From the NCBI GenBank assembly GCA_002633025.1, contig NMRB01000321.1, forward strand, positions 188,735 through 252,734: a DNA stretch of 64,000 nt, written 5' to 3'. Shown piece after piece: positions 10,756 through 22,050 of this stretch. Within the stretch, counting starts at the first letter, position 1, and every line of letters begins with the position of its first letter. Source of the DNA: Notospermus geniculatus (Eukaryota > Nemertea > Pilidiophora > Heteronemertea > Lineidae). The notes under the pieces were generated by a model. It was not told the origin of the DNA, did no database searches, and saw only the letters and a list, made by a program, of their open reading frames with translations. Both the position numbers and the translations under genes were made by a program.

Positions 10756-11636
10756 CTTTTATTACCAATTTGTAAAAGCAAACCATTTTGGAAAAAACGG
10801 CCCAAGGAATATCATGTGGAAGTCAGATAATCGTATATAGTCAAACCCATTTTCGAATGACATGCCAATTACCCGGCAGCAGACGTTTAGAAAATGTCAT
10901 AATACTAAACTGCCTCTAGCACAAACTATACTCTGTTTTTTTTCTCAATCGTATGCGATAGTAGGTTGGAATGGTGAGAGTGGAGAGGAAAACGGAAAGA
11001 CGTAAAAAACGTTGGTTATTTTCAAGGATGCACGTAACCATGGTTACGAAATTCGCGGCGGCCATGCAAAAATCCTTCTTTGCAGATATCATGAATAAAA
11101 CATCAAACGGTTAGATTAAGCACTCTATAACAAATCTCTTTCCACTCTGAGCTTTCCTCGCACCTTATTGATTGGACACAGTAGAAACAAGCGTTTGCAA
11201 CGCATGTATCGTTTTGCAGCCGTTTCGCTTCGCCCATTCCGTGTTTTATATGTTACGTAATGAGCATACGAATCGGTGGTTGATGCCGAGACTGCACGGG
11301 CCACGCATATCACAAGTGGTTCGATGCTGTGCACACAAACAGCCGCCGCCAACTTCATCACAATACGATGCTTGTTTTTATCTGAGACAGCAAGCTACAT
11401 GTACGTAGGCCTTCATGTACAAAAAGGTTGTAGACAAGGTAGTCAATATTGATTCTTCCAGCAAGGAGAAAAAAGTAAAGCAGGACAATGATACACAGTT
11501 CTCGGTTCTAGGCAAAGTCAAACATGGCTGATCATGATCTTCCGGTATTAAATATAAACCATGTCTGCCTAGGGGTGATTTTACCATTTATAATCAGATT
11601 AATAAAGCTCAATATCTGTATAAAAAATTCAATTGT
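10756..11636. other. Non-coding stretch
   Basis: No supported gene or repeat family. Several short open frames overlap on both strands at 11125-11408, a pattern that argues against any of them being real. Confidence 0.35.
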
Positions 11637-11873
11637 TTGCTTTCCTGTTTAGACCTAGTTTATCCTCAATCGGATTCAACTGACCGTACGGAAAATTCTA
11701 TTGTTCGCTTTCTCGTTTACATTGTTGTTGGTCACACAATGCAAAAGTATGAACCAAGTCAGATTTACACTCTATCCGATTTGACTGACAGTACGGAAAA
11801 TTCTATTGTTCGCACTCCTGTTCACAGAATTATTGGTGTTACGATGGCAGAATTGCTAAGTATAAACCTCGAA
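11637..11873 (+). repeat. GCGAACAATAG-family repeat, two tandem units
   Basis: Two plus-strand units about 120 bp apart, each with TATCC.CAATCGGATT or CTATCCGATTTG, GTACGGAAAATTCTATTGTTC and a GTTTACA or GTTCACA block. The unit ends in AGTATAAACCTCG. No gene. Confidence 0.75.
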
Positions 11874-12582
11874 TGAGGACCCTAGCCCATCGTTTAGGAC
11901 CAGGTTACGATGTGCTGCCCTCTCTATCGTAGTTATGATTCCCATTGCGATGCGATTTTCGGATGCCCCCATTGTATGGAAGCAGCGCGGTGGACAAAAA
12001 CCAAAGAACTTGCTGCCGAACGCAGCATGAAACGGACAAATATTTGTGGAGGCGTTCATAATCACATGTTCCGTGCTGGTGATTTACGCCACCCATGGCG
12101 TATCCCACCTCTGGTTGTAAACAAGACGACAAACGTCCGCCTGCACAGCCCTGTGAGGATCAAAACCTTTGACTCCTACGTTATGACACGTGACATTCTC
12201 TGTCAATCCAATTATGCCAGAGAAGGAAGAGTTGTATCAGCCTGAAGCTATCCACAAATCAAAGACTAGATCACTGTGGCGTCTTCCTGTGATTAAATTG
12301 GAGTGCTACCTGCCATCAAATTTGATAGAAATATGATAGAAGCAATGCATTTAGTGAAGACGATCGGTATTCTGTGGTTTTTGAGTTTGGAGGAAAATAA
12401 CATGATCGATGAGGGATGATTTAATAGTGCTTTTTCTAGACTTGTTATCTTCCTTCTCTTGAATGGTACACCTGACGTGGTCAAGAATGTTTGGCGATGT
12501 GAAAGGAACCTATGGTAGTCCTAGGAATGCAAGTCCGCAATTGCGGAGTTACAATGTATATCCAATAGGAGGTGTCAATCAG
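11874..12582. other. Non-coding stretch
   Basis: A 111-residue plus-strand open frame (11910-12245) is overlapped by two minus-strand frames and matches no family I know. CCTAGGAATGCAAGTCC at about 12518-12535 is a fragment of the repeat seen at 28848 and 34152. Confidence 0.35.
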
Positions 12583-12687
12583 TTCGCACGATGCCAAAAT
12601 CGGATGAAGTATGAACTATGATACTCCATCCGAATCCGCTGATCGGACGGAAAACTCTATTGGTCGCCATCATGTTTACGCTGAAAA
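12583..12687 (+). repeat. GCGAACAATAG-family repeat, junction of two units
   Basis: CGGATGAAGTATGAAC runs into TATGATACTCCATCCG, i.e. the right end of one unit joined to the left end of the next. Then CTGATCGGACGGAAAA and CTATTGGTCGCC. The same junction is repeated in tandem at 18830-18990. Confidence 0.75.
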
Positions 12688-12851
12688 AGGAGCTGTCAGT
12701 GAGTTGACCAATAGGTGTCACTACGGTCCAATTCAATGCCTTGCGGACCCATTCATGGTTGATTGAGCGCCAATCAGGAGAATTTTCTTTTGTATTGGTT
12801 CGCTAGAACTTTGCTGCCACCTTTTGGCAATAAGCACACCTGCCTACTCCT
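12688..12851. mobile_element. AGGAGCTGTCAG MITE, copy 1
   Basis: About 160 bp with short inverted ends (AGGAGCTGTCAG and a decayed CCTACTCCT). Internal blocks GAGTTGACCAATAGGTGTCA, GGTCCAATTCAATGC, CAATCAGGAGAATTTT and CGCTAGAACTTTGCTGCCA are shared with copies at 37241-37402 and 46368-46543. Confidence 0.8.
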
Positions 12852-12932
12852 GCTGTAATGGTTTCTATTGTCATACAATGTATTCCAATCCCTGGTTGAA
12901 CAACGGAGCCAGACTTAGATTCCAAAGGACTT

Positions 12933-13180
12933 ATGCGGATGTCAGGTCACACTGCGATTGCCTGCGCTACGACGGAACTCGGCATCAGGTGTCGCAAGCA
13001 CGGTCAGGTCACAAAAACGAAAAATATGTACGATCGTCGTGGAACAGGCAGCATCTGCGCGCAGGGAATCGTAACCGTGTTCAGGTCACCTGCGACTACA
13101 GCATCGCAAAGTTCTGGCAATCATGTGACTTGTGATCACGCCTGTTCTGTGCCATCGCAAGGTCGACCTGACATCCGCAT
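12933..13180. mobile_element. 248-bp inverted-repeat element, ATGCGGATGTCAGGTC ends
   Basis: Ends ATGCGGATGTCAGGTC and GACCTGACATCCGCAT are perfect inverted repeats of 16 bp. Inside are further CAGGTCAC and TCGCA motifs in both orientations (GGTCACACTGCGATTGC against TGCGACTACAGC), so the whole element folds back imperfectly. Single copy in this window. Overlapping open frames are by-products. Confidence 0.7.
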
Positions 13181-13254
13181 TAGATTCAGGATTTCAGAAA
13201 TTCAGAAAGAGACAAGAATCATTCTTGTGTCTTCTGCTCAGGAAAATGAAGACG

Positions 13255-13320
13255 GTCATTGCTGTTCGTTTCCTTCAAAGACCTCATGAGATCTTGCAAC
13301 TAGAAACGAACAGCAATGAC
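13255..13320. repeat. Hairpin, GTCATTGCTGTTCGTTTC stem
   Basis: An 18-bp perfect inverted repeat, GTCATTGCTGTTCGTTTC (13255-13272) against GAAACGAACAGCAATGAC (13303-13320), with a 30-base loop. Probably a small foldback repeat; no second copy seen. Confidence 0.75.
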
Positions 13321-13554
13321 GAAGAGGCTGCAGTCTAATCAACAGCCAGCATTAGGATGTCTTTATTGTCCATTAGCTAGGCACGGTTGAATTATTTACG
13401 ATGATAAGTTAGACGAATCGTGCAGTGGTTAGAGATGATCAACCATGAAGGCCAGACGAAGTTAGTGTCTATTTCATTCCCCTTGGGTTATATTTTAGCA
13501 CATACAACCAATTTTAGACCAGTTTCCATTTAACAGTACATTTCTTTGGCATTC

Positions 13555-13777
13555 TTATATGGCAGTCTGTTTTACGGCCTGGTTTACATTTTTACACTCT
13601 ATCCGATTCAACTGGCCGGACGGAAAATGCTATTGTTCGCTCTCCCATTTTTCATTGTTATTGTTCTGCTTCATACTCTACCCGATTTAGCCGGTCGTAC
13701 GGAAAATGCTATCGGCCGCTCTCCCGTTTATGTCGTTGGTCGTAAGGTAGCGGAATCGGATGGAGTATAACCAAGGC
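13555..13777 (+). repeat. GCGAACAATAG-family repeat, two tandem units
   Basis: GGCCTGGTTTACA start, then two units each with CTATCCGATTCAAC or CTACCCGATTTAGC, GGACGGAAAATGCTATTG or GTACGGAAAATGCTAT, and CTCTCCC. It ends GAATCGGATGGAGTATAACC, the inverted form of the start, so this is a nearly complete foldback unit. Confidence 0.8.
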
Positions 13778-14604
13778 CCAGAACATCCTCCCACAGCCAC
13801 GACAGCAGGGGTTTTTACTTCTCCTCCCAGTCAACAGACTTTGTGTGCGAGTGTATGAAGAGGAACGAGACCAAAGCCATGCTAAGGGAAGATGGGCCTA
13901 GAAGGATTCCGAAAAGGATCATTTTGATTCGCTTTTTTCGAAGCTTCTTTTGCGGTAGTTGGCCAATTTCCGCGTGCTTCGATTACAATCGGAGAATGCA
14001 GAAGAACTCACATCTTCAATTAGTACCGTACGAATGTAGTGGAATGCCAGAAGGGACAAAATTTCTGGCAAGGCTTGTGCCTAATGGTTAAATACCCTTG
14101 GTATTATGGTGTTATGGAACACATGACATTAGTCATACCTTTGAGTATCATTCCACGAACATTCAGATGAAACAAGTAGGTGGTATTCACAATACAAAGG
14201 ATCTTCCTATTGATAACATTGACGCAGCTGGAGCCAATTAAGGTACTAAAACAGCTGCAAAGCGTACAGTGTACGTCTGTACTTCTACATGTGCATTGTT
14301 CGAGTGACATAGAAGTTCCCAGGGTTTTCTGGGATATTCTACATGTACATGTAGGTCACACAGCAATCGCTTCACTAGGCGTTTCATTAGCAGCAACAAC
14401 AACTGCACTATGAGTTGCTTCATCAGTTGACAAAATCCTTGTTCGTTTCAAACACTTGATCAGTTGCCTCTTCCTTTGGATTTCATCAACAGCCAGCCAC
14501 TCACAATATTGAAGCCTCTTGCGTCGGACATCAACAGCGCGATACCGGTCAGATAGAAAACCCTACAGTCTCCGATTAGATCTGGATTTCAAGTAACTTG
14601 GGTG
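13778..14604. other. Non-coding stretch
   Basis: No supported gene. Contains a double TACATGTACATGTA at about 14339-14352. Overlapping frames on both strands at 14104-14423 cancel each other as candidates. Confidence 0.35.
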
Positions 14605-14830
14605 TATACCGGCTTAGACCTCATGCCCCCACCACACAGAGTTAGTTCTCAGTACGTTCTTGAAAGTGTTGCCGAACGGGCTCAAACTGTGTGCGAACGG
14701 AGTGGACGTACATGTAGTGGCAACTTTTTACAGTCTTTTTACGAACTTCATGGATGTGCTCGGACGGGAAGGGTGCTCCAGAACTTCGAGGCATTATTTG
14801 GCCAACGTTACACGTTTTGAGAGCTACTTC
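14605..14830 (+). repeat. Dispersed 210-bp repeat, copy 1
   Basis: Matches the reverse complement of 62665-62872 (shared GTTCTCAGTACGTTCTTGAA, TTGCCGAACGG, CTCAAACTGTGTGCGAACGG, GGGAAGGGTGCTCCAG). Copy 1 carries an extra ACATGT at 14710-14715 in GTGGACGT[ACATGT]AGTGG; the partner reads GTGGATGTAGTGG. Confidence 0.8.
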
Positions 14831-14935
14831 AGTGTGTCGGTATACCTTTAGACAACGTTGGTTCAGGGGAACACCACAGAACACATCCCGAGAATAATCT
14901 GAGTCACAGCTGGTCATTTACGGTCGTACCCCTCC

Positions 14936-15088
14936 TTTAAAGCGGATTGCTCGCGTCTGTCCAAAGTGAACCAAAAATAATAAAACGTCCCGTTTTATTC
15001 GTAACAACAACTGGTAAATGCATTGCGGCGGCCGCTCCGGAAACGGTGCTGTGGAATCTTTGACTCGGCACGAACAGTCCGCTTTAAG
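14936..15088. mobile_element. TTAA-flanked MITE, AGCGGATTG ends
   Basis: About 150 bp. Inverted ends AAAGCGGATTGCTCGCG and CGAACAGTCCGCTTT (reverse complement AAAGCGGACTGTTCG), both preceded or followed by TTAA. A TTAA duplication is the hallmark of piggyBac and Kolobok transposons; assignment beyond that is inference. Similar architecture at 29591-29909 and 31653-31865. Confidence 0.75.
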
Positions 15089-15670
15089 TGCAAGGAGGCG
15101 AATGGTTATGAAGACCATGGGTGCGAGGATGAACTGAGCCCGACTTGCATCCCATGACAGTCGCACCAAACTGACTATAGAAGTAGCAATGATGTGGTAT
15201 TGGCTTGTCTCAACATTTGACGTTTTTTTCCATGAACGTATACAGTTTTTCTGATAAGATACGTGCTCAACAAACAAATCGCCAACACCACATGGCCTAA
15301 CGACGATGAGAGGCTGACCATTGACTTGATTATGCGTACAGTACCGAGGTAGTTAATTTGAGTTATAGCCCATTGTTCTTGTTAGATGTGGCAAGTTATG
15401 ATGATTTATCAACAATATGACATCAAGCAGTTTCTAAATCAATTTACTGTGTCGGAAACGTGCGATTTGGGCACCGAAAAACTAATAAACTACAGTTTAG
15501 CGCCGTGTTTTGCGGCCGCCGAAGGAGGAATAAGTAAAAAAGTGTGGTTTTCTCGATTAAAAGAGGCTAATGACAAAAACACATGAGGTGGTGCTCCCCT
15601 TTTCTACTACATGTACACCGTATGATTATTGATCCGAATTCTGCCCAGGGTCTTCCAGTATGGAATGACT
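15089..15670. other. Non-coding stretch
   Basis: No supported gene or repeat family apart from one TACATGTA at about 15605. Confidence 0.35.
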
Positions 15671-15868
15671 AGAGCCTGGTTTATAATAGTCTTTCTGATT
15701 TAGCTGAACGTACTTAAAATGTTATTATTCAGCCTCACGTTTATATTGTTATTGTATTGCAGGTAGGAAAATCGGATGGAAAAATAACAAGCCTACAAGG
15801 CCTGGTTTATACTCTATCCGACTGTGCTGGTCGTACGGAAAAGCTATTGTTCGCTCACTCGACGCAAG
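15671..15868 (+). repeat. GCGAACAATAG-family repeat, two units
   Basis: GCCTGGTTTATAATAG, then a diverged unit with ATGTTATTATTCAGCC, then AATCGGATGGAAAAAT, immediately followed by GGCCTGGTTTATACTC, CTATCCGACTG and GTACGGAAAAGCTATTG. A worn copy followed head-to-tail by a better preserved partial copy. Confidence 0.75.
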
Positions 15869-16199
15869 GGCCCAACGCGCCGCGTAGCGGCCAACAGCGA
15901 AGCTAGCCAAAGACTTGTCACGGGTCAATCAATAGAACTGGACTCATAGGAAATATGCACCTAATGTCCAGATGGAATATACCGGACGGTTGGTTCACGT
16001 TTTTAGTGACTGTGAACGTAGATGGGTATATTATGTAGCGATACGCTGACAGATTTGCTGGGGACTTGCTCTGTGGATGTTGTAAAATGCGATTTTTGGA
16101 AGATTATTCTGATTTGCAACGTCATTTTTAATTAACATAAAAATATGTTGAGTAGCTGGGATATGTTTATAAACATTTATTGAGCAGCTACCGTTATGA

Positions 16200-16273
16200 C
16201 GTGGCCGGCTGGCGCATCGGTAGAGCGTCCGGCTCTGAATCCGGGGCGCCGGGTTCGAGCCTTGCGCTGGAAC
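16200..16273 (+). tRNA. tRNA-like sequence (degenerate, Gln-type anticodon loop)
   Basis: Has a good A box (TGGCGCATCGGTAGAGCG), an anticodon arm with loop CTCTGAA (anticodon CTG, which would read CAG/Gln) and a B box (GGGTTCGAGCC). The D stem pairs (GCGC/GCGT). The acceptor stem does not: the 5' end GGCCGGC has no matching 3' end, and the anticodon stem has a mismatch or an 8-base loop. T runs follow at about 16277. I read it as a tRNA pseudogene or the head of a tRNA-derived SINE rather than a working gene. No SINE body like that at 49366-49618 follows. Confidence 0.5.
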
Positions 16274-16419
16274 TTTTATTTTTTTCACGTGTCAGTTTCT
16301 CTGTTTATTTTTTTTTGCTGAAAACGTTTGGTCGCAGGATGAATATCTCCCCAGCCCTTCCATTTCCCTACAAATCTGCATTTGCTAATAAATACTTATA
16401 ACCACAGATCCCTGTCAGA

Positions 16420-16470
16420 TGCCCTGCATTCAGAGAGACTTTTCACTAAAGTCTCTCTGAATGCAGGGCA
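16420..16470. repeat. Hairpin, TGCCCTGCATTCAGAGAGAC stem
   Basis: A perfect 20-22 bp inverted repeat, TGCCCTGCATTCAGAGAGAC (from 16420) against its reverse complement ending at 16470, with a loop of about 8 bases. Isolated small foldback. Confidence 0.85.
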
Positions 16471-16605
16471 GCTGACTACCATCCACAATCCCCTCTCCCA
16501 GTCACCAAAAATATCAACACCACAAAGTGACAACTAACGTTCAAGACTACTGGTTTACACTGTTATTGATCGTAAGGAGCAGACACGGTCGGTGTACCAG
16601 AGGAA

Positions 16606-16722
16606 AAAGTCCCAGGAATGCAAGTCGGGGACACAATAGTCTGCTATTATTGTACGGCTTTGTTGGAATGGTCATGGTCTCTTTAGCCAAATATCGGAAT
16701 CCCTCGTTGTATATTAAAAGTT
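16606..16722 (+). repeat. Diverged copy of the CCTAGGAATGCAAGTC repeat
   Basis: Shares CCAGGAATGCAAGTC, AATAGTCTGCTATT, GGAATGGTCATGGTCTC and AATCCCTCG with 28848-28980 and 34152-34275. Non-coding. Confidence 0.7.
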
Positions 16723-16740
16723 GAAATTTATCTTCCGTTG

Positions 16741-16942
16741 CCACTTCGTAGATACGAAGTGGAAATTTAAAAATTCAAGATGCACCATAACTCTCTCGGT
16801 CTTACATGATATGCTAAAAGACGCACTGGCAGCAGGGACATTTGTGGTACCAACCATCTAGTGAAATACATTAGGTCCTGGAAATGAAGTTGAATTTCGT
16901 ATTTCGTACTTCGTGTTTCGTCAGATTTGCGAAACCTCACTA
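16741..16942. mobile_element. 410-bp foldback element, half copy
   Basis: Begins at the symmetry centre (CCACTTCGTAGATACGAAGTGG) and contains only the right arm, ending GCGAAACCTCACTA. The left arm is missing. Shared arm blocks are TGCTAAAAGACGC, GGTACCAACC and TTTCGTATTTCGTACTTCG. Confidence 0.85.
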
Positions 16943-18730
16943 TTGTATGGCACAGAACATTGTGAAAGGGGAGTGACAAATTTCTCTGTGTCCTCAATGA
17001 AAAGTCTTCGATTGGAAACACTGATGAGACTGAGATATGCGGAACACTAGAAAATGTTACACCAGCCAAAGAATACAAAGCTACAGTAACTGGGAGTAAA
17101 ACAGTACACTCTGAAATGCAAAACTTGGATGTGTTGCTATAATTGAAACACTAACTACCATCTTCTACTTACAAAATGTACTCACAAAACACTGTATGAG
17201 CTGGAGAGATGATCTATCTCTCGATGTTTAGGAAAATGAGCAACATCGGCGCACATAAAAGAGAGTCATACATCCCATAAGATGAGAAAGGGCGGCTTAA
17301 GAGGGTAGTATTCTTCGTTGCTAATGGCAACAGACACACTGAAGCAACTCTTGATAGTACTTAAAGAATTAGGTAAGGAGAATAGGACTACTTGTGGTTG
17401 GAAGGAGCTAAAAGCAACTGTAGTCTTCTAAGACAAGATAACAAAGTGGCTGACACAATTAACGGCGATTCGGAAGATACTCAATGTTGTCAAAGCCATT
17501 ATCATGTTATCGTTGAGAAAGAAATCTTCGTTTGATACATGTATGTTGAAAAAGTGGTTCGTCAAAAGATAGATTAAATCATGGAGTATCGTAGGTTCTT
17601 TTAACGGTTTACGGATTACCAAAAGATGAGGGTCGATGATTGAGTGGCAAGGCGGTTGCTTAAAATAAACTTGTTTACACTACATGTACATGTACATACA
17701 TGTAAAAGTCCGGGCTCAGCACGGGCTTTTTGCGTTTACACCTACATGTATGAATCGCCGTGTCTAATTAAATAAAACCCATACATGCCCGGGCTTATGT
17801 CAGACCCGGGCTTCGAAAAGTCCGGGCTATTTCAGACAGGTGTAACCAAGGCTAATGTGACCCGATCGGGGAAACCATGCAGGCACAAGTCGCCCAGCAG
17901 GAAATGGTTAATGGTTACAGCCTGAAAGCAGCGTGCTGATTGGCTGTAAAACTCGCGCCAGGCCCTGACGCCATCTGTTGACCGAACGCGGCGAATTTTA
18001 CGAAGTTAAGCAGTTGTGGAGAGCGAGTAAACCGAAGGGGGCGCAGTACAAAACTGCGTAAGGAGTTTACATCCAGTCATACTAGCATTTCATATAACTG
18101 TTAAACGATATCTCCCCCGACTTTCTAGTATGTAACTGTACTACTACCTCTTGAGAAGCCATAAATGAATTCTGACGAGACCCGTGGGTTGCTTTCCTGT
18201 CTCGACTCATTCCAATCCAAGCTAGCCATATACGCCAGGAGGACCGATGATGAATGAATGTTCCCTTTCCACGACACACTAAGGTAGTCGTATGTTGAAA
18301 AACACCAACGTATAGCGAAGCCTTACTTTTTCTATTAGCCGGCGTAGCGCAGCAAATCAGGGGGCCAGGAACCAGGTGAAGCCATATAATGACCGGCACG
18401 TAGTGCAGCTCCTTTTAAAGTAGCTGTATGCCGATATGGGGAATTATTAATAATAAAGAGAAGAAAAGTGGATGTGTCACAGTTGGATGCTGTCGCAATC
18501 TCGCTCTCAGCAGATGTCGTTGACCTTGCCGTGGACAACTTGAATGGTGTCGGTGTTTTAATTAGAAGCTGGTGAATAATTCAACGAGACCTTCATTATT
18601 TACGCGAGCAGCAATCGACTACTTATCATTGAAACCAAAAGTTAATAAGCTTTTGTCATGGTTACTGAATCTTATTTGCCGATGGAATTTTCAGGGTGAG
18701 GGAAAAGAAAGGGTATGCACACCACTAGTT
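16943..18730. other. Non-coding stretch with GTCCGGGCT motifs
   Basis: No supported gene. Positions 17671-17850 hold three AGTCCGGGCT or CCCGGGCTT motifs, two GTTTACACT/GTTTACACC blocks and several TACATGTA octamers, including TACATGTACATGTA; this is likely a small decayed MITE but the ends are unclear. The remainder shows nothing I recognise. Confidence 0.4.
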
Positions 18731-19035
18731 TTATAGAACTACTCGACCTTATTCAGCTGATCGTACAGCAATTTTTATTTTATTCTCTCTCCTGTTTATA
18801 TTGTTATTGTTCGCACGACGCCATAATCGGATGGAGTATGAACTATGATACTCCATCCGAATCCGCTGATCGGACGGAAAAGTCTATTGTTTCATTCTCC
18901 TGTTTAATTGTTATTGTTCGCACGACGCCATAATCGGATGGAGTATGAACTATGATATACTCCATCCGAATCCGCTGATCGGACGGAAAAGTCTATTGTT
19001 CGCTCTCACGTTTACACTGTTATTGTCATATACGA
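18731..19035 (+). repeat. GCGAACAATAG-family repeat, tandem array of about 122-bp units
   Basis: Two and a half head-to-tail units with a period of about 122 bp. The block CGACGCCATAATCGGATGG, AGTATGAACTATGATA, CTCCATCCGAATCCGCTG and ATCGGACGGAAAAGTC is present twice (from about 18818 and 18925) almost without change. The high identity of the two units suggests recent tandem amplification. Confidence 0.85.
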
Positions 19036-19218
19036 TAGCAGATTATTGGATCGTGTAAAAATCCATCCTCGCACCCAGTGTCTTCACAACCGGCTCCCCT
19101 TCTCGCGCTTGGTACAGATTGAGGGAGGGTACGACCGTAAATGACCTGAGATTCACAGGATGGTAAAAATCAGGCCTGACACTGCCTGCTGAAACCACCG
19201 ACCACAAGAGCAGCCAAA

Positions 19219-21150
19219 GAGTGGTTCTACAGGAGCAATTGGTCATATGAACAAAGACTAGCAAATGCTTTTACTTCAGATTTGTACAGCATTGCCAGTA
19301 GTATAGTACATGTATGTGGTTTTCATCCAAGATTGAGGCGGGACAGCGGGGTGGGACAAATTGTACTATTGGGTCGTCGCGAAGCTACGCCCTTATTTGT
19401 CAGTCAAGATTTTGTTGCGTGCACTGTTGTTTCAGCCAGAACTTCCGCAGTTCGCGCCAGATTTTAATGAAATTTGCCAAGTAGGTTCAGGCGCTGGTGT
19501 ACTTTTAAGCAAGTGAGAATTGTTCCAAAAAATGCGTTAGGTTCCGAGAAATTAGCATTTTAAGGCGTAAAAAATGGGCCTGTGAGGTGCTGTGCCACTT
19601 TAAAACGAAATTTAAGAATCATTGGTAGCGAAATTCAAAAATCTGGCTCCAACGTTTTGTGCCCAAGAAAGTTAACTTCTTTGTCGCCGATTTTCAGCTG
19701 AATTGGAGAAAAAATGTAGGAGGAGATAGATTTTTTCGGCAGTGAGAATTGCGATTTTATCGGTGTTCAGCGATGAAACCTCAGCTCCAGGTGCCATAAT
19801 GTATGCAGAGCTTGTATCTCCCCTGCGACGCAATTAGAATCACGTGTCGAGGTTGTTTTGTTGACACTCGAGGTTTTGCAAGAAAATCCCCCCAAAACAT
19901 CATTTAGAAGCAAAATTATGGGGAATTCTGAACCAACTTAGTGGGAAGAGATTCTAGGAAAGAAGTCATCATGGTTTGTTACGCAAGTATTTGGTCAGTT
20001 TGTCTGTAAAGAATCAACAAGTTCGGCTGTCTCGGCTTTATTTAGCGTTGAATTGAAAACAATGTCACGGCACTTCATGGCCTTCTTCGAACGGTCGATT
20101 TTACTGAGACGTGGATGGTGTTTATGCATTGAAATGATGTTCATTGTCTAGAAAATATAACAGCCCCGTCAAATTAAGTAGTTTGTTGACCCATATTTTG
20201 TCTGTGATCTGATATCTGGTATTTTGAAGTTCGTCAGTCCAGTCGGGCAGTGAAAAGTTTGCCGTATGTCTAGACTCCTTCTAAAGGAGAGTTACCAAAA
20301 AGGCGGGAAATTCAAACTCTCATTGAAATAACAGTATCAGTGTGATGTAGAACGAATACTGACATCAGTTTTCTGGTGTTTACAAAGGATAGGCATTAGC
20401 TATTGTGGAAATATATCCTGTTTAACCCCTTCCTGATCCTACATGAGCTGGATAGGTACACTTTTTGCTTTTTAACCCCTTATTACTGAAAACTAATATG
20501 GACTGAAATGTGTCCTGGGGCAGCAACCATTATCCTGACTGTGGTTTAGAACCCGACTTCAATAGTGGAATAAGGAATATGCTATTGTGGATGTCAAATA
20601 ATGGTTCCTTGACAAATACAGTTTGTTTCCATGGAGTGGCTCCGCTATTTACCCAGGACCTAGCCTGTGAATGTCCACAAGGGTAAATAGTAGGGGGTGG
20701 CAAAGAGAACTAGCTCGCCATCCTAAGGGTGCCATGGAAGCATTTTGTACCTGTTAGCTGCTGACCATGAATATTGGTGTAGGCCCCTATTCTTGAAACC
20801 CTAGTATTTTCGTCATACATATTCAACATGTTCAACATATACCGGTACCCACCATACCCAGCGCGACGACCCAAGAAAGCGTATTCGCTTGTAGTATGTG
20901 GTTTTAACCCTAGGCCCTACTATAGTATGTGGCTCTAACCCTAGGTTCTGTACTATAGTATAGTGCCCTATAGCTTTAACCCTAGGCCCTATACTATAGC
21001 AGGTGGCTTTTTACCATTGTCCCGCCTCAATCTTGGATGAAAACCACATACTATACTACTATTGCCTCGTGCATTTGTATCGCAAGATTCAAGTAAAAGC
21101 ATTTACTTAGTCTTTATTCATACGACCCAATGACTGTTTCGTACCACTTC
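19219..21150. mobile_element. 1.9-kb element with long terminal inverted repeats
   Basis: Left end (19219-19345) and right end (21018-21150) are diverged inverted repeats of about 125 bp: AGTGGT, ATATGAACAAAGACTA, CAAATGCTTTTACTT, AGTAGTATAGTA, then the perfectly conserved GTGGTTTTCATCCAAGATTG and AGGCGGGAC. The 1.67-kb interior has no long open frame and no match elsewhere in the window, so this would be a non-autonomous DNA transposon. Tandem AACCCTAGGCCCTA units lie just inside the right end. Confidence 0.7.
20895..21008 (+). repeat. Tandem repeat, AACCCTAGG units
   Basis: Three imperfect units of about 33-45 bp containing TTTAACCCTAGGCCCTA, ACTATAG and GTATGTGGCT. The AACCCTAGG core resembles telomere repeats only superficially. 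The unit shares GTATGTGG with the inverted end of the surrounding element and may be derived from it. Confidence 0.7.
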
Positions 21151-21720
21151 TATCCAGATAACGATTTAGCCATACTCAGCCACCCTCGACACTTTGATCA
21201 CCTGTGTTTTTTTTTGTTGAATGTGGAAACCAATGCAGCAAAAAACTTCTTCCAAGCTTAAAAAGTACTGTGTGTTACATCAAGTGAAATAATCGGTGTG
21301 TGAATTCGCGCATAGAGGGTATAGATTAACAAGATTTATTCCCCTTCCTAAACTAATTACGGCTAACTTGTCACTTCGCGTTTCTTATTGTGCAAAGTTC
21401 AAAGTTCAGTTTTCCGATCAGCGCCAGACAATACATTTATCATGCGACTGATCCTATTCAACCATTATGTCAGCTAAAAGCTTCTGTTTCTATTCGATAA
21501 TTCGGTTTGTGTCACGCCAGGGCGTGCTTGGATTTGAATGCTGGTGAAGAATAAGGGGTCGAAGTGGTGCTGCTGAGGAACACTAGAAGCGGCTACCAAT
21601 AGGGACTCACTGGCTTGTAGACCTTTCCAACAAAGATAGGGGCGTACTAGATCTCCCACATGACGTCGTGGCCATTCATTGGCCAAGTATGATAACAGTA
21701 CCAAACACATCCTCTCAGAC
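21151..21720. other. Non-coding stretch
   Basis: No supported gene, RNA or repeat family. Confidence 0.35.
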
Positions 21721-21721
21721 A

Positions 21722-21806
21722 ATTGAATCGGTGTATTCAACAAGGGCCCAACTCCTCAGCTTTTCACTGAGGAGTTGGGCTCTTGTTGAATTCACCGATT
21801 CACTTG
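21722..21806. repeat. Near-perfect 85-bp palindrome
   Basis: ATTGAATCGGTGTATTCAAC and AAGGGCCCAACTCCTCAG pair with CTGAGGAGTTGGGCTCTT and GTTGAATTCACCGATTCA around a loop of about 9 bases. A short MITE-like hairpin; open frames on both strands simply read the two arms. Confidence 0.8.
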
Positions 21807-21934
21807 TTTTACCAAAACTTTTGTGGCCCATGGCTTGCTTGACCAGCTTAGCGTGCCATCGGCCATTGAATGGTACATGTATTAAGCTTCTGACGTCGTA
21901 AAATAGTGAGAACTGTTTGACCACCATCTTTGTT

Positions 21935-22050
21935 GAAAGGTCAGTCTATCCGATTCAGTTGACCGTATGGAAAATGTTATACGAAGAGTCTCACGTTTAC
22001 ACTGTCATTGTGTTGGTCGTGCGTTGTTGGTAGTAGGATAGAACGGATGG
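21935..22050 (+). repeat. GCGAACAATAG-family repeat, single worn copy
   Basis: CTATCCGATTCAGTTGACCG, ATGGAAAATGTTATACG, CACGTTTACACTGTCATTG, then GGATAGAACGGATGGTG. The 5' GGCCTGG block is missing. Confidence 0.65.

Noticed and set aside
20895-21008. AACCCTAGG units as interstitial telomere repeats
   Set aside because: Period is 33-45 bp and the hexamer TTAGGG is not repeated; it is a local tandem repeat.
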